From: Phoma sp. XZ068
Taxonomy: Eukaryota; Ascomycota; Dothideomycetes; Pleosporales; Didymellaceae
Reading direction: 5' to 3'
NCBI GenBank assembly: GCA_004835665.1
Contig: RBKR01000010.1
Coordinates: forward strand, 1,116,001 to 1,180,000
Length of the DNA: 64,000 nt
Shown: positions 21,098-33,022 of the stretch, one piece after another
How positions within the stretch are numbered: the first letter of the stretch is position 1
How the letters are laid out: every line of letters starts with the position of its first letter
Program-made: the position numbers and the translations under genes
The notes under the pieces: model-generated
Databases searched by the model: none
The model's input: the letters and a program-made list of their open reading frames with translations, nothing else
What the model was told of the DNA's origin: nothing

Positions 21098-23254
21098 CTA
21101 CGGGCTCAGAAGCCGTACAGTACCGGATCGTTGTTTGCTTCTCGCTACATCCAGGGCTGTGCGGCCTCTGTTGGAGACGATTGTGGCGTCGGCACCTCTT
21201 GAAAGCAGATACGCCACAATATCGTCTCTGCCCTGCTCAGCTGCATTGAATAAAGCTGTTCCGGCTTCCCCTATTCCCCATTCTAGCCATGAACGCTCAT
21301 CATTTCGGAACCAGATGCTATCGATTGGACAACCTAAGTTTAGCAAAAGCTCGACAACCTCAAGGCTGTCTTCACCTCTTCTTTGCATAGCAAAATGGAG
21401 CAGCTGCCCATGCTGGATACCGCTACTGCTGCGGTCGAGCAACAGTCTGATTGTGGACATCGGAGCACGGCAGATCGCTACCGACACTGGTGTGACGTCA
21501 AATTCCCCTCTTGCGTCGGCTGAGGCTCCCTTTCTCAGCAGCCAACGAGAAAAGTGCTCGTCATAGACGAAGCTCCTGTTCATCATTAGCTGTGCTGGTA
21601 TCGCGTCTGTTGGTGTGCTTACCCAAGACGCGGATATTTCGAGCCTTGATCAGTCTGGCAAACGTCCCAGCCAAAGTTGATAAAAATCTGTGCTACAGCT
21701 GGCGACTTAACGCAAGAGGTCACTAGGTGAGGCGTCCAATTCTCGCACAGGAAAAGAAGAACATCGAGGTGGGAAGCCTTCGCTGCATCACTGAACGCAC
21801 CGGAAACGCCGACCAAACTATCCTTCGGATGGTGGACTCTGATATGTTGCAAGATGGTGATGACGTCGGCAAGCCTACCTGCTCTAGTGGCTGCGCGTAG
21901 GTTCTCTACTTGAGTTGACACTGAGAGCGGTTGAGAGGACTGTGCCGCCACATGAGTGAAAGCGTTTGGAAGCAACAGACGGGCGATATCAGTGAAGCGC
22001 GTTGGGACATCTTCATTGATGAGGCTAACACCTGCAACCTTGAGTAAGTGCAGGACAGCTTCACATGCTTTTGTAGACACAGCGCCAGCAAGAGCTAAAA
22101 GCAGTGCGCGTTGGTCATATTGCAGGAATGCCAAAAGGCTCTTCATGATTTCCATGTTACCAAACCCGGCGGCCCAGAAGAGACTGTCCGTATAGCGTGT
22201 AGAGTCGGAGACGGACAGGTGAGACATTATGGTATGGAACGCTTGCTCGTGGTTTTCCAAGCATGCGTCGTTCATTGCTGTCACAAGCAAAGCCTCTCCG
22301 ATCTCTAATTGGATCTTTGGCAAATATGTTTGCAGCAACGCCTGCTGGTCACATTCTGCAGCCATTCGCATGAAACGTAGCCAAAACTCTCTCTTCGCTG
22401 CCGGAGTGAGGTCTGCTCGTCTGGAGTCCAGTAACAGCCTAACAGATGCTGCCTGGTTGCTCCTGACCATGCGGATAACAGCGTCATCGTATGTAGACCT
22501 AGCGATGCGGTCTTTGTGATTGAGCAGTTTGGCCAACACGCGCTTATGGCCAGCAGAGGCGGCAGCTTCGACGGCATTCATGAGGCGAAGTCCAGCAAGA
22601 TGTTCGTAGGTCTCCCAGTCCCAGTTGTCAAGGAGAAGATGTACCATTGCCAAAGATCCAGACGACGCCGCTGTAGCCAGAGGTTCTCCAAAGAGTGGCG
22701 TACTAGAAGTAGCATTGACTTTGTCTTCTAAGAGTTTCCGTACCTCAACATCCTTGTCTGCCCCGACAGCTGCTACGAGAGCATTGTCCTTGATCGTTGC
22801 AAGTGGGAGGCATTTTTGTTTCTCCGCGGTAAGGCAGTCAAGAATCTTCCAGTACATCATTGTTCTCGCGGCGGATGTTTCAAGAACTTGCACGTATCGA
22901 CTCCGGAGGTCAGACTTGGCGTAGCCAGCGAGATAGTCCGCTGTGCAATTGATAGCGTAGCAAAGCACTAGCTCATCTGTGTTTCCAAGCAACATCTTTG
23001 AGTGAACAAGTCTTTGTATCATAGCCTCACTAAGTTTTCTTTGAAGGAGAATTGCTTTCGGCAGGCGAAAGATTGAATTCTGGACAATTGAGTCGAACTG
23101 ACCTAGATCTTGTTAGGTTGGTAGTTCAACAGCTATCTTAAGGCAACATACGACATGTTTCCCGGAGTTTGGTAGCGTGTTGCAATTCAGTTTGTTGCAC
23201 AGCAATATCGATCACTAGTTGCAAGAGCTCAGCTGGCAGCTTAAGCATAAACAT
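21098..23254 (-). CDS. F-box-like and ankyrin-repeat protein (three exons)
   Basis: Exons are 23254-23152, 23102-21623 and 21575-21098. The introns are GTATGT..CCTAAC..TAG (49 bp) and GTAAGC..GCTAATG..CAG (47 bp), and the frame is kept for 686 residues. The amino end MFMLKLPAELLQLVIDIA is F-box-like. A degenerate helical-repeat middle follows (such as ATAASSGSLAMVHLLLDNW). The C-terminal exon has recognisable ankyrin repeats (GTALFNAAEQGRDDIVAYLLSRGADATIVS). Such proteins usually recruit substrates to SCF ubiquitin ligases; the target is unknown. An earlier in-frame ATG at 23368 would add 38 residues and cannot be excluded. Confidence 0.8.
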
Positions 23255-24013
23255 TGCAACCGCGAAGCAAGACTTGAGCGTGCAATGTGCCTCGCTTTTA
23301 GGCTGTTTGCGCAGGAATCGAGGAGCTAGCTTCAAGCACCTACAAGTGCGATGCCGGCCCGTTTCCACAATGCAAATATCACAGCGATAACAGCTGGTAA
23401 TTTTGATCCGTAGTAGGTTAGATGCGCCGTATGCAAATGAGAATGCAGGTAGCGATTGCAGAGGAGCAAAGCGAAGGGAAGCTGACGTGGTCAGAGGGGC
23501 GCTTGGAGGATCATCTTAAAAGAACGTTATTAACCTAATTTGTAATAGCCCCGCAGTTTACCCGTAGCCGCTGCAGCTTAGATGTGTTTCTGTCGGAATC
23601 AACATTGTTTAGGCCCGCTCTGATGAGTTGGCGGGGTCGATCGTCGATCCCTGGCGGAACAAGACAAGGACCGTCATCGCACATCACGTGTGATTAGTAA
23701 TGCTACACAGTTTCTTCTTTACATGCGAGGTTGTATACTTGCTCTCCACATTGACTCAGAATCACGGTTCTGTGCTATTTCCCCGATGCGTATGAAGCGC
23801 ACACTTTCGGACCTGCGTTAGCTCAATCAGTGATGCGCTCCATGCATGCAGGCTGGAGGTATGACAGCCGGAGCACAGCACCGAACACCAATCTTTTGAC
23901 TTTTGGGCCACCCTCTCCGAGGCAGCAACTGAACAAGCTCACTGCGCTGATTCTGGGAGTACCTCTAACGTCCACCTAGCCCCCCGCGCAGCCGCGCAAA
24001 GGAGCTTGTCAGG
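23255..24013. other. Intergenic region and probable 5' leader of the LINE
   Basis: There is no supported gene. The part next to 24014 is probably the untranslated start of the LINE, but I cannot place its 5' boundary: no target duplication is visible and no pogo sequence matching the 3' side is recognisable here. Confidence 0.4.
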
Positions 24014-25641
24014 ATGGCAGAGTCTCCCTCCTCCCAGCACACAGGGTCCCCAGACTATGAGATCCCTCAGCAGTTGTATACACGCGCCCCAAGACGGCCC
24101 CAGGAGGACATGCATCACCATGCACCCCTTCTGAGCAGCCAGAACCCCGGTGGGGGCGCTCCCAAATCTCGAGTCTCTGATGCTGTCCTACGCCACATTA
24201 CTGAGACACATAAGATTGCCCAGCTCTGGAACACCATTGCTACTGCCTTTGCAGCAGCTGTAGATCAACATGCAGAGAGCTACACTAACCCGCAAGAAGT
24301 CAAGATTGCAGAGGAGCTGCAGCAGACAGTCATACGGGCGCTGACCTCCCTGTTCCCAAGCAACTCTCCTCCTAGCTCCTGCTGGAGCAGCGACACCAGT
24401 CTCAGCAACCCCAGGAGCCAAGAGTCAGGACGCCGCTCTTGGGCGGACGTAGCCAGAGACCCCCAGATCTCAGATAGGGGTGGCAGCCGACCCCTGAACC
24501 CTGCTAGGTCTCGGTCTAGCCCGCCGGCTAAGCCAAAAGAAGACAGTCGAATCTTCATAGCCATCTCCAACCCGGCGATGCGACTGCAACAACCCTCACC
24601 CTTTGCAGTAAGGCAGGCAATATGCAAGAGCATAGGAGGACTCACCCTTAAAGACATACCCACTGCATCACCCATCAACACAGGCTGGGCGATTACCCCA
24701 GCTAATCAGATCATCCGAGACCGACTGCTAACTCAAGAAAACCAGGAACTTCTAGTAAGAGCGATAGACGGAGACGCGGTGAGGATCCCCGAACGCTGGA
24801 TCAACTACGCAGTACAAGGAGTACCCAGCTCTTTCCGGACCCTGGACGGCACAGACCTACCGACTACTACCCAGCTGGTAGAAGAAGAGGCCTGCTCGCA
24901 AACAGGCAAGCAGCCAGTCAGCTGCAGGACCTCACGGCATGGGGCGAACCAGAATGGCCTCACCACCTGGATTGTCTCATACAAGGAGCCGGTCCGCTCC
25001 TTCCGGCTCTTTGGCACTAGCCAATTTTCAAAGGAGATCCACAAACACCCAACCATACAGCGACACAACCCAGGCTGCCAGGGCTACTGTAACGCTGGCC
25101 GATGCACCCAGGTAGCCGCTGCGTACACTGCGGAGACCGCACAGATAGACACCATGGACAGTATGGGGATAATTGCCCCCACAAAGCCGTGTGCGCCAAC
25201 TGTCACGGACCACACCCAGCTAGCCACGCCAACTGCCCTGCTGCACCTCGCCGGGTCAACGGCCACATCACCAAGCCTACAAGGACCGAACTAAAGGCTA
25301 TCCGTCGCGCAGGCAAAATAGCACAGCAGCACCTATACAGGAGAGTTGAAGAGACCCTTCGGCAGGCTACACTTCAGCCTGAGACTACTCCTCGAGAGGC
25401 ATCGGAGACATTGCCTCCCCACCCTCCCACCCAGAGGCAAGGAGGAGACAGCAGGGCTCCACTTCCTACAACCACTGCCTCCTATGCATCCTCCGCTTCC
25501 ACCGGCAGAGAAAAGAGACCGAGGCGGGCCGCCACAGGCCAGAGAAGCCTGAATGTAGGACAACTGTCTGCCGGCAGTTTTCGTCCACAATCAACTATCC
25601 ACACTGACCGTCCACCTCGGAGAGGGAAGACGCCAGCATGA
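24014..25641 (+). pseudogene. LINE ORF1 (gag) with one frameshift
   Basis: This is the RNA-binding gag-like protein of the LINE. The first frame starts MAESPSSQHTGSPDYEIPQQ and runs to 25294. The conserved zinc-knuckle region, however, continues in another frame from about 25105 to 25641. CQGYCNAGRCTQ in the first frame should lead into GSRCVHCGDRTDRHHGQYG and CANCHGPHPASHANC in the second. The two frames overlap for about 190 bp, and a single-base indel near 25105-25120 explains the change. A programmed shift is possible but less likely, because it would fall inside the zinc-knuckle cluster. The ORF1 stop lies 19 bp before the ORF2 start. Confidence 0.78.
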
Positions 25642-25660
25642 GCGACGATCCTCCGTCGAC

Positions 25661-28600
25661 ATGCTAGAACACCCTTACAATACCCCAGCCTGTAACAGGC
25701 ATCCACAGCCCAGCTTGCAGAGCAAACCACTCCGCGTATGCTGGGCCAATGTTAGCAGATGCTCACCCTGGCACATCACAATACTGGAGGTGGCCTTTCA
25801 GAAGGGCATAGATGTTGTGTGTGTTCAAGAGCCCTTCACATGTGCCAACTCCAGAACTTCCACCCACCCTGGCTTCATACACCTAGCACCTATCAGCACC
25901 TGGGACAGTCCTAACACACCAGGCTCAGCCCGCCCTAGGGTGATGACCTACATCCGCAAAGGAGACCACCTACGATACCAGGCTAGAGAGAGCCTCAACC
26001 ACCCAGACATGCTATGGGCTGTGGTGAATGGAGTCGCGATACTCAACTGCTACAGACAGCCACACACCCCGCATGTTATCCAATACGTCACACATCTTAT
26101 ACCCCCTCAACTCTGTCTTGTAGGAGGAGACTTTAACGCTAGACATGAATCCTTTGAGCCTACTGTCACTGCAGCCAACGGAGGTGTGGAGCTAGCTAGA
26201 TGGGCTGCTAGCGCCTCTATGGACTACATTGGTGTGCCAGGACAGCCAACACACTGCGCCGGCCATGTCCTTGACCTTACCTTCTCTAACGTACCATTTG
26301 CCCAGTCTGCTGTTGATGCTAGCATGCACAGCGGCTCAGACCATGAGACAATAGTAACCTCTGTCCCTATCTCCACTCCAGGCACTCCGCATCTAGAACA
26401 GTACCACTACAGAGTCCCAGAGGCAAGCCTACCTAGGTTCAGTGGGCTGGTAGAAATAGGTGCCCAAAACATCCCAGACCCGCTTGCAACGCAGGATGCG
26501 GCACAGCTAGATGAATGCGTCGCGCTGCTCACAGACACCGTACAGCACTCTGTTCAGGCAGCAGGCAAGCTCGACCGCAAGGAAGGCCGCGCTGCACCAT
26601 GGTGGACCAGGGAGTGCAAGACTGCCTACCAAGCCTACAAACGCGCTAGACAGCTCTGCTCTGGCAGTCTACTAGAGGTGAGACAGGCCTTTAAGACTAC
26701 AGTCAGACAGGCTAAGAGACAGTACTGGAGGCATGTCATCGACAATGCCAAAGATGACAAGGACCTGTTCAAGATCATTGCCTGGCACAAGCTTACACCA
26801 GAGAACCAGGACACTCCTCTGGTAGTGAATAACATGACGATATCAGACCCCCTAGAAAAGGCAGAGGCACTTAGAGAGGAAGTTCTCAACCGGTACACAG
26901 CAGAGGATGACCTCAGGCACTACCCAGACCAGGAGAATGCAGATACCCTCCCGTGGAGCACACACATCTCACTGGAGGAAACTGAACGAAACACGATAGG
27001 GGTCTCAAGCACCTCACCAGGCACTGATCGCTCTACTGTGCAACTACTCCGTGCCTGCTGGGCTCAGGTTGGGGAACTCGTACGAAGAATCTTCCAGCGA
27101 TGCCTTGAGCTTAACCACTTCCCAGCACAATGGAAGCTCGCAGAGGTAGCAATGATACCTAAGACGGGGAAGACAGACCGAACGTCACCCCGCTCCTGGA
27201 GACCTATAGCGCTTCTCTCTTGCATTGGAAAAGGACTTGAACGAACAGTGGCTAGACGAATTGCATGGACCGCCATGACACACAAGATCCTCAGCCCCCA
27301 GCATGGCGGCGCCCTCCCAAAACGCTCTGCAGCAGACCTCACTGCAGCGTTCACCCACGACACTGAAGCAGCATGGATACTTGGAAAGCATGTCACTATG
27401 GTTACCCTAGATGTCCAAGGCGCCTTTGATGCCCTCCTCAAGAACCGCCTGCTACACCGGATGGCCCAACAGGGCTGGCCACAAAGGACCATACTCTTTG
27501 TAGACTCATTCCTCACTGACCGGAGGGTTCAAGTCCGCCTTGGACAGATCACTACTCCTAGCTACCCTGTCGCCTGTGGCACACCCCAAGGCTCGCCTCT
27601 CTCTCCTGTCCTGTACACATTGTATCTAGCCGAGCTACTATCCATGGATACAGAACGGAGATTTGGATATGCAGACGACATATGTCTCTACCGGGCCTCC
27701 CACTCTATGGACAACAACGTCGAGTTCCTAGCATCAGACCTGAGGCAGATCAGAGCATGGGGCGAGGCCAACAAGGTCACCTTTGCTCCAGAAAAGCAGG
27801 AAATGATACACCTGACCAGACAGCGGAGCAGCTATTCCCCTCCCTGTGTGGTCGACGAGCAGCTCACGATCCACCCCATCCTCCCAGGTGGAGAGCACAG
27901 TCAGTCAGCCCTGCGTTGGCTAGGAGTGTGGTTTGACCGCAGACTCACCTTTAGACGACATGTAGCCACACGCACTGCAAAGGCTACTAAGGTAGCCTAT
28001 CACATCCGCAGCCTAGCTAGGACTACCTATGGACCACCAGCCAGCTCCCTCCGCAGGGCTACTATTGCCTGTGTGTACCCATCACTCCTGTATGGGACCG
28101 AGTGCTGGTACAGAGGCCGCACTAAACAGCCACATACACTTAAACCGGGCAGGCCACAAGAGGTCAGCGCTTATGTTGGATGGCACATAGCTGCTATAGA
28201 CAAGACACTGGCTATAGCAGCAAGAGGCATCCTACCAGCGTGGAGAACAACCCCTACAGCTGCACTCTTCCGAGACGCCGGACTGCTATCGGCAGCAGTA
28301 GCTCTAGAGGAAGCTAAACTCAGATTCGCAACTCATCTGCGCACCACAGATGCAGACCACCCTCTCACTAGGCGCACAGTAGTACATGTAGTGAACAGGG
28401 GCGTAAAAACCGGACAACCCCAGCGAGTCAAGACTAAAATCCAACAGATGGCATCTCTTCTACCAGAGATCCCTAGGACGACACTAACAGCCCCTCACTA
28501 CTCAGCCAGCTGCCGAACAGACCCAACGCTTGGCATGGACAAGAAGACTGCAGCCACGGCTTTCAATGAATGGTGGGCCCAGCTCTCGCCACTAGATGTC

Positions 28601-29494
28601 ACTATCTTCTCAGATGGCTCTGAACAGTACACAAAAGAAGGAGAAAAGCGGGTTACCTACGGCTTTGCAGTCTATCAGAACAGAAAGCAACTGCAGACTG
28701 GACGCGGCTCACTCCACTCTACCTCGCACGTCTTTGACGCTGAGGCAATCGGAGCGTGGAGAGGCCTCCAGCACACTATAAGGCAACCAGCGCTCCGCAC
28801 TCGTCGAATCTGGCTGTGCATAGACAGCACCTCAGTGATATGGTGCCTCAGGGGCGACGCACCCCCTACCTCTCAATGGGCCTTCCTGGAGTGCCACGGT
28901 GCCATGGAGACACACGACGTCTCTATCAAATGGGCCCCGGGACACCTAGGCATTGGAGGAAATGAGGCAGCAGACAGGCTAGCCAACTTAGAAGCCCAGC
29001 ACCCATCACCCCCGACTGGAAAAGCCTCTATACCTACACTCTCAGGCATCAAGACAGTAGCCCGCAAGACATTACGACACACACAACAGACCTGGTGGTC
29101 TGACAAGAAGACCAAGCTCTCAAAATGGTACAAGAGCTGGGAGTTAGACTATGCACCACACAGCGGTCCAAAAGAGCTAGACCTACCAAGAGATGTCCTA
29201 GCCAGACTACTTTCTATCCGGACCAGACACGGGGATTTCGCCTGGTACCACCGAAAGTACAACCACAAGGATGCAAACCTCATTTGCTCATGCAGACAGG
29301 ACAAGACACCAGAGCACCTCGCGCTTTGCCGGAAGACCCTAGGGACCTTTAGCAGATGGCCACTACGACCGCCTATACCACCATCTAGCCAGGCCGAGGG
29401 CCTAGCGTACACTGCAGTAATAGTAGAGGACCCAGGGGCCTTTGAAGCCTTTATTAAACTCACACAGTACTACACTAGGATCTGCCCTCGCTAG
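25661..29494 (+). CDS. LINE ORF2: APE endonuclease, reverse transcriptase, RNase H
   Basis: The 1277-residue frame has no stop. It makes the nick and copies the RNA at the target site. The endonuclease lies in the first 240 residues, with CVQEPF, VGGDFNARH (about 153-161) and SDHETIV. Reverse transcriptase spans roughly 480-740, with VTLDVQGAFDAL, GTPQGSPLSPVLY and the catalytic FGYADD near 668-673. RNase H begins near 980 (FSDGSEQ, FDAEAIGAW, CIDSTSVIW, GNEAADRLA; all four acidic positions kept). A terminal zinc motif reads CSCRQDKTPEHLALC. The catalytic residues are all present, so this ORF could be active even though gag is frameshifted. Confidence 0.92.
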   Translation: MLEHPYNTPACNRHPQPSLQSKPLRVCWANVSRCSPWHITILEVAFQKGIDVVCVQEPFTCANSRTSTHPGFIHLAPISTWDSPNTPGSARPRVMTYIRKGDHLRYQARESLNHPDMLWAVVNGVAILNCYRQPHTPHVIQYVTHLIPPQLCLVGGDFNARHESFEPTVTAANGGVELARWAASASMDYIGVPGQPTHCAGHVLDLTFSNVPFAQSAVDASMHSGSDHETIVTSVPISTPGTPHLEQYHYRVPEASLPRFSGLVEIGAQNIPDPLATQDAAQLDECVALLTDTVQHSVQAAGKLDRKEGRAAPWWTRECKTAYQAYKRARQLCSGSLLEVRQAFKTTVRQAKRQYWRHVIDNAKDDKDLFKIIAWHKLTPENQDTPLVVNNMTISDPLEKAEALREEVLNRYTAEDDLRHYPDQENADTLPWSTHISLEETERNTIGVSSTSPGTDRSTVQLLRACWAQVGELVRRIFQRCLELNHFPAQWKLAEVAMIPKTGKTDRTSPRSWRPIALLSCIGKGLERTVARRIAWTAMTHKILSPQHGGALPKRSAADLTAAFTHDTEAAWILGKHVTMVTLDVQGAFDALLKNRLLHRMAQQGWPQRTILFVDSFLTDRRVQVRLGQITTPSYPVACGTPQGSPLSPVLYTLYLAELLSMDTERRFGYADDICLYRASHSMDNNVEFLASDLRQIRAWGEANKVTFAPEKQEMIHLTRQRSSYSPPCVVDEQLTIHPILPGGEHSQSALRWLGVWFDRRLTFRRHVATRTAKATKVAYHIRSLARTTYGPPASSLRRATIACVYPSLLYGTECWYRGRTKQPHTLKPGRPQEVSAYVGWHIAAIDKTLAIAARGILPAWRTTPTAALFRDAGLLSAAVALEEAKLRFATHLRTTDADHPLTRRTVVHVVNRGVKTGQPQRVKTKIQQMASLLPEIPRTTLTAPHYSASCRTDPTLGMDKKTAATAFNEWWAQLSPLDVTIFSDGSEQYTKEGEKRVTYGFAVYQNRKQLQTGRGSLHSTSHVFDAEAIGAWRGLQHTIRQPALRTRRIWLCIDSTSVIWCLRGDAPPTSQWAFLECHGAMETHDVSIKWAPGHLGIGGNEAADRLANLEAQHPSPPTGKASIPTLSGIKTVARKTLRHTQQTWWSDKKTKLSKWYKSWELDYAPHSGPKELDLPRDVLARLLSIRTRHGDFAWYHRKYNHKDANLICSCRQDKTPEHLALCRKTLGTFSRWPLRPPIPPSSQAEGLAYTAVIVEDPGAFEAFIKLTQYYTRICPR

Positions 29495-29605
29495 CTCTTG
29501 CAGCCCTGCAACAGCAACAGGCAATGCAGCACCCAGCAGAACTAGGTCCAGCACCATAGCTGCAACACTCCCCACCCCTCTTCCTCTCTCTCTTCCCCCA
29601 CCCAC

Positions 29606-29752
<147 letters not shown>

Positions 29753-29980
29753 GCACATGGATGCCTCAAAATGCAAGGAAATCACCTAATGTACATACAC
29801 CGCTCAGCCTCCCCAACTGGAAGGGGAGCTGTTGTTCTGAAATGGTAGCAATACCCGCGCAGGCAAGAAATGCTTTCTAAGGTAGTGTCAGCACAATAAT
29901 TCCATAGCTTAGCACGTCGTATATGCCCTTCGGGAGGCGAGATGGTGGACTTAATCCCCATTAACAGACGAAAAATGAAT

Positions 29981-30010
29981 ACCAACCAACCAACCAACCA
30001 ACCAACCAAC
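29981..30010 (+). repeat. (ACCA)n tail at the LINE 3' end
   Basis: About seven ACCA units follow AAAAATGAAT. Their position at the 3' boundary suggests the tail generated during target-primed reverse transcription. Confidence 0.75.
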
Positions 30011-30597
30011 CCACCCAACGCCAACGTTATACTCGATCGATTCAGAACACCAACACCTCAGCCACCTGTGACACCTCCAGAGCAAGTAGGACTTCAGGCG
30101 GCTTCTCCTGAGCCTAGTTGGTTAAAGACTAAGTCACTGTTAGGGAGCGCTGTGAAGGATAAGGACCTTGCTGCCGCCAACGCAGTTGAACAGAGAATCC
30201 ACCACCTCCACGTGCTTAACGAGCTTACCCAGCACGAGATCCAAGGCCTTAGAGAGGCAATAGCAGCCAAGAAGAGGAAGATTAAAAGGAAGAAAGTACT
30301 GCCTCTAACCGCAGATAACCTCAATTTACAGGGTGGTGCTACCTGGTGGAGCCCCCAATCAAAGGCACGTGCCGATCAACGCCAGGCGGCAACTGAGCAG
30401 CAGCAGTTAGAGGAAGAGGCTGCAAAAACCACCAGGCGTGAAATTCAGCACCAGAATAAGCTGCTCAAGGCAAAAGAGAAGGAGGATAACCGTGTAAGGC
30501 GGTTGAGGGAGAAGGAGGAACGCGATCGCAAGGCTGCTAAATCACGTGCTGAGATCGACGCGCGCAAGGCAGCGAGGACTATCCGGATGCTGGGTAA
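30011..30597 (+). pseudogene. Carboxy-terminal fragment of a Fot1/pogo transposase
   Basis: The frame begins just after the LINE tail at ANVILDRFRTPTPQPP, equivalent to FNPNVILDKF in the pogo copy at 12.3-14.1 kb. It continues with the same kind of tail: a WWSP motif (GGATWWSPQSKARAD) and a long K/R/E coiled coil. The DDE core is absent. The frame runs into hAT sequence near 30590. This is the 3' part of an element split by the LINE and cut again by the hAT junction. Confidence 0.75.
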
Positions 30598-32241
30598 TGA
30601 ATGCCTTTATATCGAAGAAGCAACAGCTTAAGGAGGACCTATACCATTCACGGGGTAGAATCTCCATCTCTTTCGATCTCTGGACTTCACCAAACCCTTA
30701 TGCTATCCTAGGCGTCGTCGCTATGTGGATTGACGCTACCGGCAAACGACGTGTTACCGTCTTGGGTATGCGACGTATATACGGCGAACATACTGGGGAG
30801 AATCTTGGATCGGTGGTCCTTGAATTGCTGAAAGAATACAACATTGTCGGATATCAGATTGGATACTTCATGCTGGATGATGCCTCGTCAAACGATACCC
30901 CTGTTGAGTTCATACTCAAGGAGCTCTGCCCGTGGATGATGTCAAAACAACGTCGCCCTCGCCGGCTGCGCTGCTTAGGTCACATTATCAATATCTGTTG
31001 CCAGGCGTTCCTCATGGGCCGAAACTGTGAGAAGTATCTTGCGAAGCTGGAAAAGTACTATCAAAGTGGCGACTATACGAAGGTGGAAGAGCTCTGGAAG
31101 AAATTTGGATGTTTGGGTCGTCTTCACAACCTGGTGCGATATATAAGGCTTACTCCACAATGGCGTGAAGAGTTTGCTGCAATCACCATTGGCGGAGATC
31201 TTTCATATTTCGATGGGCTTGAGCTTATCCAGAACAACTCAACCCGCTGGAACTCATAGTTTCATTCCATTACACGTGCATTGAATGTCCGTGAACGTTT
31301 AGAGCTTTTCTCGGCTCGCCGTGTACCTGGGAAGGGCTCTCAAGGTATTGCGAACTTTAAGCTTGTATGGACAGCACTGGTTCGAGCTTGAAAAAATTGA
31401 ACTGGCTCTCAAAGACTTCTACGCTGCAACTTTACTTTCTGAAGGTAAGAAGACGTCACTTGCGGACTGGTTTTCAACTTTGGATTGCCTTCGGGAGATA
31501 AGCGAGACGAAGGATCACTACCACGACATCCACACTGAGGACGATAACAACTTTACATGGAAGTACCTCCAGGGCTGCGCAGATGCTGCTTGGTCAAAGT
31601 GCGCCGAGTACTATAACAATCAGCAGCTGAATTGGCAAAATCGATACCCAGAAGGTACTGGCCTTCCACCGGCATATTATGCGGCTCAAATCCTTGATCC
31701 ATATCGCAAGTGGGCGTGGTTCAGGCAAGAGTGGGTCCTTCACGGCGACGAGGAGAAGAAGAGGTGGTTTGACAACGCACAATCAGCGGTGAAGCTTCTC
31801 TGGGAGACGGGGTATAAGGGAAGGTACCCTGTTGAGATGCTACCACCACCAGTCAGGAAGGAGAGAGGTCCTGACCCAGCATTTGATCGCCAGTGGGAAC
31901 ACAAGCGCATTCGAATGGACGCTCCGGTCTCTGATTTGTATGATCAGTATATATCTACCGACCGGCTTCATGACGACGAGGCAGGTTGCGATGAGGCTAT
32001 TGCGTACTGGCTATCTCGCTACGACTCCCAAAGAGATCTCGCTCGCTTCGCTCTAGACATGTTTGCGATCTCGCCTATGTCGGATGAGTGCGAACGCCTT
32101 TTTAGCAGCGCAAAGCTTACTATAGTTGATCGCCGTGGTAGGCTGAAGGCAGATATTATAGAGGCGTGTGAGTTCCTGCGGGCCTGGTATGGAAGGCCCC
32201 AATTTGAAGATGACAACAACAGCGAGGATAGTGAGAATTGA
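30598..32241 (+). pseudogene. hAT-family transposase, amino end lost, in-frame stop
   Basis: The core starts KKQQLKEDLYHSRG and has the conserved SISFDLWTSPN, YFMLDDASSND and CLGHIINICCQAFL motifs. A TAG stop at 31257-31259 follows NNSTRWNS, where many hAT proteins continue without a break, and the reading frame changes soon after. The second part (31321-32241) contains HTEDDNNFTWKYLQGC and the C-terminal dimerisation domain (FALDMFAISPMSDECERLFS). The BED zinc finger that should precede the core is missing. A GACCA-rich terminus follows at 32331-32394. Confidence 0.85.
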
Positions 32242-32330
32242 CAACGGTATGGTTGATATCTAGTAGCATAATACATTTCTTTTCTTCCTTCTATAACTTC
32301 AGCCTCATTTTTGGCGGTCTTAGCGGTCTA

Positions 32331-32394
32331 ACCGATTAGACCAGACCAGACCAGACCAGACCAGACCAGACCAGACCAGACCATTCCAATCACT
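32331..32394. repeat. GACCA pentanucleotide array and probable hAT terminus
   Basis: About nine GACCA units are followed by ATTCCAATCACTG. Read from the outside this is CAGTGATTGGAATGGTCTGG, a hAT-like CAG...-type end with subterminal GGTCT repeats. It lies 90 bp past the hAT stop, as expected for the element's right end. Confidence 0.7.
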
Positions 32395-33022
32395 GAATAG
32401 GATTGTAGTATTCATTGGTGGTGGTGAGAATATCTCTCGATAGATACTCATCAAGTTCATCAGGCCAAGTAGTGGCAGATGCGTCCAGCTGAGTGTCCAA
32501 CTTTAACCATTTATGCTCCCTACAAGGACACATAGTGTTTGGGGGAGTTTTGGCGTGGTGCAGGTATTGGTGTAGAGGCAGATGTGAGCAGCCTCTAGTA
32601 ACTGGATTCTAGCTATCTAGTCTAGATGCTATCTACAACCAAGATGGGAACAAAAGAAGAGGGAGTAAGGTGCTACGCGATATTACAAAGTTTTCCGTGC
32701 ACGAACCGTACATCCGTGCACGATGGCGCAGCCTCGAGCACAGGCATAGCCCGTTACAGATTGTTAGCAACTCTGGGGCTACATTTTGCGACTTCGACTG
32801 AGTCGCATACATGGGGCTATGTACCTGAGGCCTGGAATATGGAGCAGTTTTTTATTCTTCTGCTGCGATTCTCCGAACATAGCAGACAGATATTCATGAT
32901 TGTAAAGGGTTGATGTATCCGCACCACATAGCTCCCCTGATCGGACAAAGTGTGAGGCATGTGATGCCAGACCCAACTCCCGCCTACCTACCGCGGTGTT
33001 TACTGATATTGTTACAGCTATC
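32395..33022. other. Intergenic region, no gene seen
   Basis: The sequence has mixed composition and no supported frame, and nothing else recognisable stands out. Confidence 0.5.
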
